The translations under genes were made by a program, and so were the position numbers. Of a DNA stretch of 64,000 nucleotides, positions 43,568-53,806 are shown piece by piece. The DNA is from Myxococcales bacterium. GTDB lineage: Bacteria; Myxococcota_A; Polyangia; Polyangiales; JADJMO01. How positions within the stretch are numbered: position 1 is the stretch's first letter; each line of letters begins with the position of its first letter. The stretch spans positions 124,001 to 188,000 of the forward strand of contig JADJMO010000004.1 of NCBI GenBank assembly GCA_016709545.1. The letters are read 5' to 3'. Under the pieces are notes generated by a model. It had not been told where the DNA came from and made no database searches. It was given only the letters and a program-made list of their open reading frames with translations.

Positions 43568-46202
43568 TCACGGAGGGTCGTGAAGGCGACGGGCGAGCGC
43601 CTCGACCCGCGGCGTGACCAGGCGGAGCGCGGTGCGGACGTCGTCGGAGCGCCGACCGAAGGCGCCGCTCTGCTCGCCGGCCTCGGCCTGCGCGATGCGC
43701 CCGGTGGCGACGCGGAGCTGGGCGATGGCGTCTGCGGGGCGGCCCCGGGCGAGCGCCTCCTCTGCGCGCAGCACGTCGCTCGTCGCGCGGAGCGCCGAGA
43801 CCGCCGTGCGCGAGAGCTGGTCGTGCTTGGCGAGCACGCGGTCGGCGCGCGCGAACCGGGCGTCGGCGTCGCCGACCCGCCCCTCGAGCGCGAGGGCCGC
43901 GGCGAGCCGACCGAGCGCGAGGCCGAGGGAGCGGCTGTCTCCGGTGGGGGCGAGCAGCGCCTGTGCGCGCTCGAGGTGGGCGCGGGCGAGGGGCCCGCCG
44001 GCCTCGAGCTCGCAGAAGCCCGCGTTGCCGAGCACGACGCCGAGCAGCCGCACGTCCTGGTAGGCCTCGAGGTGGGTGACTGCCTCGGCGAAGCACGCGC
44101 GGGCCTCGTCGAGCGCGTGCCGCTCCTGCTTGGCGAGCGCGAGGTTGCCCAGGGTGACCCCGCGCAGGCGCAGATCGCCGACCGAGGAGAAGAGGGCGAT
44201 GGCCTCGCCGTAGAGCGACTCGGCCTCGGCGAGCGCGCCCTCGTCGTGCCCGAGGGCGCCGAGGTTGGCGAGCGCGCGGGCCTCGCCGCGCTCGTCGCCG
44301 CTCGTCGCGAGCAGCTCCGCCGCGGCCGAATAGGCCTCCTTGGCCTCGGCGAGCGCGCCGTGCACGTGGAGCAGCACGCCGAGCTCGAGTGCAGCGGCCC
44401 CGGGTCGGCACCGCTCGCGAGGAGACCGCGCAGGTCGGCGAGGCCCTCCTCCGCGCGGCCGAGCGCGCCCAGCGTGCGGGCCCGGGCCTGCATCGCGGCC
44501 TGGACCGCGGGCGAGCTGGTCGAGGCGATGGCGAGGGCGCGCTCGAGCAACGTGAGCGCGGCCGCGGCGGCGCCCCGCGACGAGAGCACGGGCTCGATCG
44601 CGGCGGCGAGCGCGCACGCGTCGTCGCCGTCGTCGTGCTCGAGGGCGTGCTCCACCGCGGCGTGGAGATCGTCGAGCTCGCGCGCGAGGCGCTGCAACGC
44701 GGCCGCGCTGCCCGTCTTCTCGTGGGCGAGGCGCGCCGTCGTGCCGAGAGCTCGACGAAGCAGCGGCGGTGGAGGGCGCGGGTCGCGGTGAGCTCCTCGC
44801 CGACGAGCTTGCCGACGCAGAGGTCGCGGACGGCGCCGAGCATCACGAGGCGGGGTTCGCCGTCGATCTCGTGGCGGGTGAGCAGCGACTTGTGGCGCAG
44901 CGCCTGGAGCAGATCGAGCGGCCCGGGGAGCCCCGCGAGCACCGCCTCGCCCGCCTCGAGCGAGAATCCCCCCTTGAAGCAGGCGCAGCGCGCGCCGGCG
45001 CGCTGTTCGTCCGCCGAGAGCAGGTCGAACGACCAGGCGACCGTGCCCTCCATCGTGCGAGCGCCGTCGGTGAGGAGGTCCTTGCGGTGCAGGCGGGCGC
45101 GCACGCCGTCGAGGCCCAGGGCATCGACGCGCGCCGCGGCGAGCTCGAGGGCCAGTGGCACGCCGTCGAGCGCGCGACAGATGGTGCGCACGGTGGAGTG
45201 GCTCGCCTCGACGCGGGCGCGGAGCGCGAACAGCGTGGCGGCGTCGCCCGAGCTCGGCGACGCGCCCGATCAAGGGACCGTCGGGGCGAGGGAGAGCGCG
45301 CACCACGAGCCGCGCGAGCGCCGGGTCGGGCAGCGAGGATCGCGGCGCGACCATCGTGCCGTCGGCGAGGTGACCGAGCAGCGCGTCGAGCTCGCGCACC
45401 ACCGCGAGGGCGCTCGAAGGGCGCACCTCGCGCTCCCGCGCGAGCAGGCGCTGCACGAGCGACACGATGGGATCGGCGAGGTCCGCGCGCAGATCGGCGA
45501 GGCGAGGCGCCGGCTCGAACAGGATCTGCACCATCACCGCCATCGCGTTGTCGGCCGGGAACGCGGGCAACCCGGCCAGCGTCTCGAAGAGCACGCACCC
45601 GAGCGAGAACAGGTCGGCGCGCGCGTCGACCTCGCGCGCGCTCCTGATCTGCTCGGGCGCCATGTAGCGCGGGGTCCCCACGCGCACGCCGGTCTGGGTG
45701 AGCGAGGACGACCCGTCCGCGCGGGCGACGCCGAAGTCGACGAGCTTGGCCGCCGCGAGCTCGCCGCCCGGCAGCATCACGTTGGCCGGCTTCACGTCGC
45801 GGTGCACCACGCCCGCGGCGTGGGCGATCGACAGGGCCTCCGCGAGGCGACGGGTGAGGAGGAGCGCGTCCTGGACGCGGAGCGGGCGACCCTCGAGCCG
45901 GCCCTCGAGCGTGGGGCCGTCGATCCACTCCATCACGAGGTAGGGCGCGCCGTCCTCGAGCGACCCGTGGGCGACGTGGCGCACGATCGCCGCGTGATCG
46001 AGCTGCTCCAGGATCTCGGCCTCGAGCAGGAACGGGTGACCATCTCGGCGTCCGGCTCGCTCCGCTGCACGCCGAGCACCTTCAGCGCGACCATCGCGTG
46101 GCCGTGGGCGAGGTCGACCGCCCGGTGGACCACGCCCATGCCCCCCGAGCGGACGGAGTCTTCGAGGCGGAAACGCCCGCCCACGACCTCGCCCGGCTTC
46201 AT
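43568..46202 (-). CDS. Ser/Thr protein kinase fused to winged-helix/ARC-like and TPR regions (four frameshifts)
   Basis: About 875 residues when joined. Start ATG 46202 (MKPGEVVGGRFRLED). Kinase domain: loop VRSGGMGVVHRAVD (first Gly of GxGxxG is Arg), VALKVL, then after a frame change near 46037 YLVMEWIDGPTLEG, HRDVKPANVM, VDFGVARADG and GTPRYMAPEQ. A change near 45255 leads to CRALDGVPLALELAAARVDA and TVAWSFDLLSADEQRAG, the C-terminal ARC/winged-helix part of AfsR/LuxR-type NTPases, but no P-loop domain lies between. Changes near 44745 and 44400 continue into TPR repeats (EARALANLGALGHDEGALAE) to the stop at 43568. Confidence 0.78.
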
Positions 46203-46283
46203 CGCGCCCTAGCCTACCGCGCGCCCCGCGGTGTGTCGCAGCGGATGCGCGGAGACGCGTTCCGGATTAGCCTGTGCGCCGCC

Positions 46284-46898
46284 ATGAACCTCCGCCCCCT
46301 CGCCCTCGGTCTCGTCTCCTCGGCGCTGTTCCTCCCGGCGTGCGGCGCCTCGAGCGACGTCGCGCTCGGCAACGACCCGGCCGTGCGGCGCGAGCGGTGG
46401 CGGCTCAACGGCACCGACGGGCGCGTCGGCATCGTGCTGCAGTACGGCAAGGTGAACTTCTTCTCCTGCGGCGGGCCGGCGACCTACGCCTCGCACACCA
46501 AGTGGCTCCGGGGCGACGCCCCTGACTACGACCGCTTCTCGCTGGCCGCCGACGGCTGGTCGGTGACCGCCGAGCGCGTCGCCGGGCACTGGTCGGGCAG
46601 GCTCCGCCGACCGGCCGACACGACCGATCTCACCTTCGACGCCTACTACGTCGACCCGTACACCTCGGCGGGGCTCTACGAGTCCACGCAGCCCGAGGGG
46701 CTCGCCGGGGTCGTCGTGTTCCAGCGCACCAAGTCCGACCCGGCGACGGCGCTCGGCTCCTTCAAGCTCGTCGGTGGCGGGTTCATGCAGGTGCTGCCCG
46801 TCCGCACCGCGCGCGAGGCGGCGGGGATCTTCGTGGAGGTGCCGTTCGCGGGCGGGACCAAGCAGTTCTACGTGCAGCAGAGCCTCGTCGCCCGCTAG
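46284..46898 (+). CDS. Small lipoprotein of unknown function
   Basis: 204 residues from ATG 46284. Signal MNLRPLALGLVSSALFLPAC with lipobox-like LPAC. The rest is a single beta-rich domain without further recognisable motifs (LQYGKVNFFSCGGPATYASH, LTFDAYYVDPYTSAGLYEST). It sits between a divergent kinase gene (81 bp) and a convergent sigma-54 activator, whose stop shares CTAG 46895-46898 with its own. It might be an input or output of that signalling pair. Confidence 0.65.
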   Translation: MNLRPLALGLVSSALFLPACGASSDVALGNDPAVRRERWRLNGTDGRVGIVLQYGKVNFFSCGGPATYASHTKWLRGDAPDYDRFSLAADGWSVTAERVAGHWSGRLRRPADTTDLTFDAYYVDPYTSAGLYESTQPEGLAGVVVFQRTKSDPATALGSFKLVGGGFMQVLPVRTAREAAGIFVEVPFAGGTKQFYVQQSLVAR

Positions 46899-48478
46899 CG
46901 CTTGCGCGCGTCGATCCCGAGCGCCTCGAGGCGGCTCACGAGCGTGGAGCGCGATCTCCAGCGCGCGCGCCACCTTCGAGATCACGCCACCGTGCTCCGC
47001 GATCAGCGCGGCCAGCACCGAGCGCTCCGTCGACTCGAGGAGCTCGCGCTCGGCGCCGAGCGCGCGGAAGCGCATCACCGGCGTGCCGACCGGCGCGGTG
47101 CTCGTCGGCTTGCTCGTCGCGTCCACGCCGAGGTCGCGCGGGTCCACATGGTCGACGTCGATCACCGCCGCGCGCGGGTCGCGCAGGCGCGCGCGGGAGA
47201 GCGCCCGGTGCATCACGCGCTCGAGCTGCCGCACGTTGCCGGGCCACGCGAGGTCGGCGCCGAGGAGGCGCTTGCGGAGCGCGACCGACAGCGAGGCCGA
47301 GCGCTCCGGATCGGCGCGGCGCAGCCAGCTCTCGGCGAGCGAGGGCACGTCCTCTCGGCGCTCGCGGAGCGGCGGGAGGTGCAGCGTCACCGTGGCGAGG
47401 CGGTAGTAGAGGTCCTCGCGGAAGCGCCCTCGGCCATCGCGGCCTCGAGGTCGCCGTTGGTCGCGGCGACGATGCGCACGTCCGCGCGCTTGGGCTCGGC
47501 GCGCTCCCACCCGAGCGGGCGATACGTGCGGAACTGGGTGAAATCCAGCAGGATCTTCTGCGCGTTCGGCGAGAGGTTGAGCACCTCGTCGAGGATCAGC
47601 GTGCCGCCGTGGGCGAGCTCGACGAGGCCCACGCGCTTGCCGGTGGCGCCGGAGTACGCGCCGCGCTCGTGGCCGAAGAGCTCGGAGGTCACCGTGTTGA
47701 GGTCGTCGCTCGCCCCCAGCATCGCGCGCACGATCGGGCGGCGCCGCGAGGCGCTGGCGATCGCGTGCGCGAGGAGCGTCTTGCCGGTGCCGCTCGGGCC
47801 GAGGACCAGGATCGAGGCCTCGGAGTCGAGGCACGAGGCCACCTCCGCGCGCACCGCAGCCATGCTGTCGGGCCGCAGCAGATCGTCGAGGCTAGGGACG
47901 CCGGCCTCGATCTTGGTCTCGACGGCGCGCAGCGCGTCGCGCGCGGAGGCGAGCCGATCGCGCTCCACGATCACCGCGCCGAGCAGGCTCGCGGCGTCCT
48001 CGGCGAGCGCGCGGTGGAGCGGCCCCACGTCCTCGTCGAAGGTGCGGTAGTCGACGTAGAGGACGCCGCCGCCGTGCATGGGGGCCGCGAGGGCCGCGAG
48101 GATTCCGAGCGAGGCCATGCTCGCCGAACCCGCGTTCTCCTCGAGGGGGCGCACGAGCACCGAGCGCTGCTCCTTGCGCACCGTGCGCACCAGCGTGCGG
48201 CTGATCTCCTCGCGCTCCTCCGCGGTCAGGGTGCGGCGCAGCCGCTCTCCTTCTTTGGGAGACCGGGCTCGAGCCCGCCGCCCCGCGCGCGCGTGCACCA
48301 CCACCTCGCCCTCTCGCCGAGCGGCAAGAGCAGGAGCTCGGTCGGCGCCCAGCGCCGAGACGACCGCGTCGAGCACCGTGTCCACCTCGCCCCTGAGCAG
48401 GGCCGCCGAGGCCGCGGCCACCACGGCCCGGCTGGCGTCCACGAACCTCGGGGGATCCATCACGCGGCGAATCGTCAC
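46895..48478 (-). CDS. Sigma-54-dependent AAA+ activator with GAF-like N-terminus (two frameshifts)
   Basis: About 525 residues from start 48478. The N-terminal 190 residues look GAF-like (LRGEVDTVLDAVVSALGADR, GGGVLYVDYRTFDEDV). AAA+ core: Walker A LVLGPSGTGKTLLA, loop GHERGAYSGA (variant of GAFTGA), Walker B GGTLILDEVLNLS, then after a frame change near 47430 RFREDLYYRLATVTLHLPPL and LAWPGNVRQLERVMHRAL. A second change near 46958 restores the Fis-type helix-turn-helix (HGGVISKVARALEI, then STLVSRLEALGIDARKR) and the TAG at 46895. Hydrolyses ATP to open sigma-54 promoters. Confidence 0.82.
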
Positions 48479-48537
48479 CCGGGGATCCTATCAGCCCCGC
48501 CCCCCACGGGGCCCCTCGTGCTAGACGGCCGGGTTCC

Positions 48538-49336
48538 ATGGCCCTCGGTCCCCGCCTGTTCCTGCTGGCGATCTTCGCGCTGCCCGTCGCGGGCGGCGGC
48601 TGTGGCCCGACAAGCCCCAGGCGACCGGCCCGCCTGGCACACCGAGAACGCCAAGCGCGCCTACGAAGACGCTCTCCTTGTTTATAAAGACAAGGACTAC
48701 CTCGACGCGAGCACCCGGTTCCGCGAGGTGCGCCGCAAGTTCGCCTTCTCCGAGTACGCCCCGCTCGCCCAGCTCCGGCTCGCCGACATCGAGTTCGACC
48801 AGGAGAAGTGGATCGAGTCCATCTCGGCGTACAAGGGCTTCGTCCGCGAGAACCCGAAGCACCGGGAGAGCGCCTGGGCGCGCATGCGCATCGCCCGCGG
48901 CTACTACAACCAGATCAGCGACGCGCTGCTCCTGCCCGACCAGGCCGAGCGCGACCAGTCCGCGGTCAAGGAGGCCGCGCGCGAGATCCTGAGCTACGTC
49001 GAGGACTACCCGGACGGCCCCCAGGTCGCCCAGATGAAGGACCTCTACGCCGACGCGCTCGCGCGCCTCGTCGCCCACGAGCTCTACATCGCGCGCTTCT
49101 ACCAGAAGAAGGGCAAGCTCGACGCCGCGCTCGCCCGCGTGAGCTACGCGGTCACCAAGTACAAGGGCTCGCGCAAGGACGTCGAGGCGCTCGTGCTGCA
49201 GGGCGAGATCCTGCTGATGCTCAAGCGCAAGAGCGAGGCCCGCGGCACGTTCCAGTACATCGTCACCAAGTACCCCAACGATCCGCGCACCGACCAGGCC
49301 AAGAAGTACCTCGCGGAGATCGACGCGACGCACTGA
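48538..49336 (+). CDS. BamD-like outer-membrane assembly lipoprotein (frameshifted early)
   Basis: About 265 residues from ATG 48538 (MALGPRLFLLAIFALPVAGG), lipobox AGGGC. The frame shifts near 48615, and the body continues WHTENAKRAYEDALLVYKDK, ASTRFREVRRKFAFSEYAPL, SAWARMRIARGYYNQISDAL and GTFQYIVTKYPNDPRTDQAK, the TPR pattern and length of BamD/ComL, which helps insert outer-membrane barrels. First gene of a tight operon: the next ATG is 1 bp after its stop. Divergent from the sigma-54 activator over 59 bp. Confidence 0.78.
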
Positions 49337-49337
49337 C

Positions 49338-50204
49338 ATGGCGAGCGTCCGCACGGCTCCGCATGCAGCCGGACGGGCGACCAAGAGCCCCGGCGAGGGC
49401 CCGCCGCCCGAGGGCCCGCCGTGGGATCTCCCGCTCGACGAGGCACCGCTCGCGTTCCTCGACCTCGAGATGACCGGCCTCGCGCTCGACCGCGGGGACC
49501 GGGTGATCGAGGTGTGCATCGAGCGGGTGCGCGGAGGCGTGGTCGAGGCGCGGCTCGAGTCGCTCGTGGATCCCGGCCCGGGCACCTGGGACGCGCGGAG
49601 CGGGGACGTGCACGGCATCGCCGTCGCCACGCTCGCGAGCGCGCCACCGTTCGCGTCGATCGCCGCCGCCGTGGTCGAGATCCTCGATGGCGCAGTGCCC
49701 GTGGCGCACGCCGCCGAGTGGGACCTCGCGTTCCTGCACGCCGAGCTCGAGAGGGTGGGGCTCGCCGGGCCGACCCACGCCCTCGACACGCTCGTCCTCG
49801 CGCGCCGCGCGTTCTTCCAGCCGTCGTACGCGCTCGCCGCGCTCGCCCGCGCGTTCGCCATCGACCCGGGCACCGCGCACCGCGCCGGCGACGACGTGCG
49901 CACGCTGCGCGGGGTCTACGCCCACGTCAGAAGGAGCTTCCGCCCTCGACCCCGCGTGACCTGTGGATGGTCCGCATCGGGAGAACGAGCCCCGCCCGGG
50001 GTGGTCGCGGCCTGTCAGGAGGCGGTGACCCGCGGGACACCCGTGCAGGTGACCTATCGCCCTGCCTCGAGCGGCCCGAAGGAGTTCGGGATGGTCATGA
50101 CGGCCGTCGACGGCCCGCACGTCCACGGTTTCATGGTCCCGAGCCGCGGCCGGCGGACCCTCCTGCTCGCCCGGGTCCTGCGGGTCGAGCCGCTCCCGCC
50201 CTGA
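49338..50204 (+). CDS. DEDDh 3'-5' exonuclease (DnaQ-like)
   Basis: 288 residues as written. Exo I FLDLEMTGLALDRGD (Asp, Glu), Exo II VPVAHAAEWDLAFLHAEL (Asp), Exo III TAHRAGDDVRTLRGVY (His, Asp) give a complete DEDDh site. The stretch 49930-49980 reads better in another frame (KELPPSTPRDLWMVRIG, as if continuing to ENEPRPGVVAACQEA), so two compensating indels are likely. The C-terminal 70 residues (TPVQVTYRPASSGPKEFGMV) form a WYL-like beta domain often found behind such exonucleases. Role: nucleic-acid trimming, possibly proofreading or RNA. Confidence 0.78.
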   Translation: MASVRTAPHAAGRATKSPGEGPPPEGPPWDLPLDEAPLAFLDLEMTGLALDRGDRVIEVCIERVRGGVVEARLESLVDPGPGTWDARSGDVHGIAVATLASAPPFASIAAAVVEILDGAVPVAHAAEWDLAFLHAELERVGLAGPTHALDTLVLARRAFFQPSYALAALARAFAIDPGTAHRAGDDVRTLRGVYAHVRRSFRPRPRVTCGWSASGERAPPGVVAACQEAVTRGTPVQVTYRPASSGPKEFGMVMTAVDGPHVHGFMVPSRGRRTLLLARVLRVEPLPP

Positions 50205-50303
50205 GCTGGGTCGGAAAGCCTGGGGTTTCGCCGCTCACGGCGATGGGCTACCCCCGGCCCGCGCGATCGCTGTCCCCACCCCGCGCCCCCGAGGTCTTTC
50301 GTC

Positions 50304-51786
50304 GTGTCCGCCCTGTCTTCGCCCCCGTCTGGCCGCCTCCTCGCGCTCGTCCTCGCCTGCGGGCCGCTCCTGGGATCGCTCGTGGGCTGTCCCGACCCGA
50401 CGACCGGAGGCACGGTCAAGGCCGGGCCGCGCAACGAGCTCGCGAACAAGTGGCTCAAGCGCGCGGGCGAGGAGTACGCCGCGCTCGACCTGACCGAGGC
50501 CAAGGACAGCATCGAGAAGGCCTCCAAGAACGCCCCCGCGACAAGGACATCGGCATCCTCGGCGCGAAGATCCACCGCGCGGCTCGACTTCAAGACCGCG
50601 GTCAAGGCGCTCGAGGGCATCGAGGGCTCGGAGGCCGCGGGCCTGCGGGCGCGCGCCTACTGGTACGACGACGACCTCGCGCACGCCTCCGAGGAGCTCA
50701 CCCGCGCGCTCGAGGACCCGGATTTCAAGGACCCCTGGGCCAAGCCGGTGCGCGAGCTCGCGGGCACGCAGGGCGCGGGGCGCAAGCCGTTCCAGCTCAA
50801 GGACACCTCGGCGCGGCTCGTCGAGCTCCGCATGCCCCGCGATCTGTTCCCCGCGATGATGGTCCCCATCGAGGTCGACGGGCAGACCACGGTGGCGCTC
50901 GTCGTGACCGGCGTGCCCGAGGTCGTGCTCGACCAGAAGACCCCAGCAAGCCGAGCTGGGTGTCGATCCGCATCGCCAACGACAAGAACACCGCGTCGAT
51001 GGAGTTCCGCGACGTGCCCGCGCTCGTCGAGGATCTCTCCGGCTACTCGCAGCAGCAGGTGCCGATCGGCGCGCTGATCGGGGCGAACTTCCTCCGTCGG
51101 CTGCACGCCACCTTCGACCGCGGCGCCGACCAGCTCGTGCTCCGCCGGGACGACCCGCCGAACCCGCCCACGCTCACGCGCCTGCCGGTGGCGTGGGTGC
51201 GCGGCGGCGGCATGGTCGTGCGCGCCACCATCAAGAAGGAGTTCGAGCTGAGCGGCGGGCTGGGATCGACAGCGGCTCGCCGTGGGGCCTCGCGTTCCCC
51301 GAGCCCACCTGGAAGATTTGTCGGCGTCGACGTCAGCAAGATGCAGACGTACAACGACACGAAGTACGAGCGGCTCACCAACATCAAGCTCGGCGCGCTC
51401 GATCTCGGGCCCGCGGTCGGCGTCTCGGGCGCCACGGCCATCGAGGACAAGCTCAAGCAGCTCGACGTCACCACCATCGGCGCGCTCGGCATGACCTTCC
51501 TCGGCGCGATGCGCGTGTCGCTCGTCGAGAACGGGCGCACGATGTGGATCGAGACCGACCAGGACACCTCGGGCATCCTCGCGCCGAACCTGAACGTGAA
51601 GCCGCCGCCCGGCTGGCGGACAGCGCCAAGCCGGCGGGGTCGGGCAGCGCGAAGCCGCCCGCACCGCCCGCCTCGGCGAGCGCGAAGCCGCCCGCGCCGC
51701 CCACGAGCGCCAAGCCCGCCGCGCCGCCGGCGAGCGCCAAGCCCGCGCCCACGCCCGCGCCGAGCGCCAAGGCCTCCGCCAAGTAA
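50304..51786 (+). CDS. Retropepsin-like aspartic-protease-fold lipoprotein (about six frame changes)
   Basis: About 490 residues from GTG 50304; signal with lipobox GSLVGC. A helical repeat region (NELANKWLKRAGEEYAALDL, ARAYWYDDDLAHASEELTRA) precedes two beta domains: PIEVDGQTTVALVVTGVPEV, IGANFLRRLHATFDRGADQL, GIDSGSPWGLAFPEPTWK and IGALGMTFLGAMRVSLVENG. The repeated D-[GS]-[GS] type turns and IGALIGxNFL / IGALGMTFL blocks resemble retropepsin-like proteases, but the catalytic Asp cannot be fixed. Frame changes fall near 50540, 50580, 50945, 51265, 51310 and 51620. The Pro/Ala/Lys tail ends at TAA 51786, which overlaps the next ATG. Confidence 0.6.
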
Positions 51787-52325
51787 TGGCGAACCTCTAC
51801 GAGTACGAGGGCGTCGCGCCGACGCTCGGTAAGGGTGTGTGGCTCGCGCCGACCGCGACCATCATCGGCCGCGCGACCCTCGGCGACGAGGTCAGCGTGT
51901 GGTTCGGCGCCGTCGTCCGCGCCGACCAGCTCGCCATCGAGATCGGCGCGCGCACCAACATCCAGGACAACGCGGTGGTGCACATCACGCAGGAGGCGCC
52001 GATCGCCCCCGGGCTCGGCACCCGCATCGGCGCCGGCGTCACCGTCGGCCACGGCGCGATCGTGCACGCCTGCAGCATCGGCGACCACGTGCTGGTCGGG
52101 ATGGGCTCGATCGTCCTCGACGGCGCCAAGATCGGCAACGACGTGATCATCGCCGCCGGCACCGTGGTGCCCCCCGGCATGGTGGTCCCCGACGGCATGG
52201 TCGTCATGGGCAACCCCGGGCGCATCAAGGGCCCGGTCACCGACGACAAGCGCTTCTGGTCCCACACCGCGGCCGGCCTCTACGTGGGTTACGCGCAGAA
52301 GTTCCGCGGCAGCGGGATCGGGTGA
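51786..52325 (+). CDS. Gamma-class carbonic anhydrase-like hexapeptide protein
   Basis: 179 residues; the ATG overlaps the previous stop (TAATG). A left-handed beta-helix with hexapeptide repeats: TIIGRATLGDEVSVWFGAVV, INIGARTN-like IEIGARTNIQDNAVVHIT, VTVGHGAIVHACSIGDHVLV, GSIVLDGAKIGNDVIIAAGT and MGNPGRIKGPV. The His residues in VVHIT and VGHGAIVHAC match the zinc ligands of the YrdA/gamma-CA family. Reversible CO2 hydration is probable but many homologs are inactive or have other roles. Last gene of the BamD operon. Confidence 0.88.
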   Translation: MANLYEYEGVAPTLGKGVWLAPTATIIGRATLGDEVSVWFGAVVRADQLAIEIGARTNIQDNAVVHITQEAPIAPGLGTRIGAGVTVGHGAIVHACSIGDHVLVGMGSIVLDGAKIGNDVIIAAGTVVPPGMVVPDGMVVMGNPGRIKGPVTDDKRFWSHTAAGLYVGYAQKFRGSGIG

Positions 52326-52340
52326 AGCCCTGTCGATCCA

Positions 52341-52365
52341 TGCCCCCGGGCTGAAGCCCGGGGCA
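52341..52365. repeat. GC hairpin left of the group II intron
   Basis: TGCCCCCGGGCT (52341-52352) pairs with AGCCCGGGGCA (52355-52365), 1-nt bulge, 2-nt gap. It is an inverted copy of the hairpin at 54404-54429, including the neighbouring GTCGGTGCC. It could also end the BamD operon transcript. Confidence 0.6.
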
Positions 52366-52371
52366 CCGACG

Positions 52372-52448
52372 ATCGGCATAGGGGCCCGAGGAAAACCCTC
52401 GGGACCCCTGCCACACCACCCGGCGTGCGGGTCCGCACCGGGCGGTTC
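52372..52448 (-). ncRNA. Group II intron domains V and VI
   Basis: On the minus strand, domain V spans about 52448-52411 (GAACCGCCCGGTGCGG, loop, CCGCACGCCGGGTGGT) and is followed by the domain VI stem 52410-52372 (GGGGTCCCGAGG, TTTT, CCTCGGG CCCC). The sequence near CCTAT before the 3' end could hold the branch-point A. Domain V is the catalytic heart of the ribozyme and is the most conserved part. Confidence 0.85.
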
Positions 52449-52460
52449 GATTGGTTGAGG

Positions 52461-53806
52461 TCACGCGGCGAGTCTGGGGAGGCCCAGGCCGTCGAAGTAG
52501 CTGGTGGGGAAGGCGATGTTGATCAGCATGGCGGAGTTCCTCCACCAGCGGTGGCCGTTCGCGGCGACTCTGGCGGCCGCATGCTCGGGCAGTCCCCGGG
52601 CGCGCAGTTCGCGATAGATCGTCGTTCCTCGGCGCCAGTGCTTGAGGTGAAGCGCTCGTAGCCGATGCCGAATCCATTCGTCGAGCGCGCGGAAGACCCC
52701 CGGTGTATCGGCGAGGCGGAAGTAGTTCTTCCACCCGACGAGGTATGACCGGAGGTCCTGCACGACCCTCGTGATGCTCTGGCTTCGACTTCGGCGCGTG
52801 ACCTCACGCACGCGGATCTTCATCATTTCCAGGGCCGTTGGTGCGACGCGGTGCTTCGCCACTCGCCCCTTGGCTGCCCATAGGGAGTAGCCGAGGAGCT
52901 TGCGGTTCCACACCTTGTCGACGGCGCTCTTCGACTCGTTCACTCGGAGCCTGAGGCTTGCAAAGAGCTGCCGAAGCAGCTCCATCACGCGCTCGCCCGC
53001 CCGCTTGGACCGCACGTAGACGTTGCAGTCGTCGGCGTAGCGCACGAAGGCGTGACCGCGTTTCTCCAGTTCCTTGTCGACCTCGTCGAGGAGCACGTTC
53101 GCGAGGAGCGGCGAGAGAGGGCCGCCCTGGGGCGTTCCTCATGACGCTCGATCGCGATCCCATCCGCGAGCATCCCCGCTTCCAGGTAGCGGCGGATCAG
53201 CCTGAGCAGCCGCTTGTCCACGATGCGCTTGGCCAGCCTACCCATCAACACGTCGTGGTTCACGCGGTCGAAGAATTTCTCCAGATCCACGTCCACCACG
53301 GTGCGCCGGCCGTCGTTCACGTATCGCTGCGCTTGCACGACGGCGTCGTGGGCGCTGCGCCGTGGCCGAAAGCCGTAGCTGTATTGCGAGAAGGTCGGGT
53401 CGAATCGCGGACCCAGCACCTGCAGGATGGCTTGTTGGATGAACCGATCGACGACGGTCGGGATGCCGAGCTCTCGTACCCCACCGCCGCGTTTCGGGAT
53501 CGCGTGCCGTCGCACCATGGACGGCTGGTACGTGCCCGCAAGCAGTTGCTCACGCAGCGCGGGCCAGTGCGTCTTGAGGTGCTCTGGCAGCTCGTCCACC
53601 GTCATCCCGTCGATGCCGGCGCTGCCCTTGTTCTTCCTCACCCGCTTCAGCGCGGCCTGGAGGTTTGCGCGTTCGCACACGCGTTCCATCAGGTCGCTCG
53701 TTCCCGAGCGCTCGTCGCCGTGCGTCGCCATCGGCGTTTCCACGCTCCGGGGGACCGTCGGGGTTTGTCCCTTGCCTCCCTCCGGTAGCTCGAGTTGCTT
53801 CGACAT
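52461..53806 (-). CDS. ltrA: Group II intron reverse transcriptase/maturase (frameshifted)
   Basis: About 445 residues from ATG 53806 (MSKQLELPEGGKG); an in-frame start at 53833 is possible. RT blocks: KRVRKNKGSAGIDGMTVDEL, RRHAIPKRGGGVRELGIPTV, SYGFRPRRSAHDAVVQAQRY and VVDVDLEKFFDRVNHD. The frame breaks near 53137 just before GTPQGGPLSPLLANVLL; the next frame continues through the polymerase box FVRYADDCNVY and the maturase domain (RVVQDLRSYLVGWKNYFRLA), to a stop 13 bp before domain V. No HNH endonuclease domain follows, as expected for class C. If the indel is real, the intron cannot move by itself. Confidence 0.88.

Noticed and set aside
52430..52458. tRNA-like GGTTCGATTGG sequence
   Set aside because: It is the edge of group II intron domain V; no cloverleaf can be formed.
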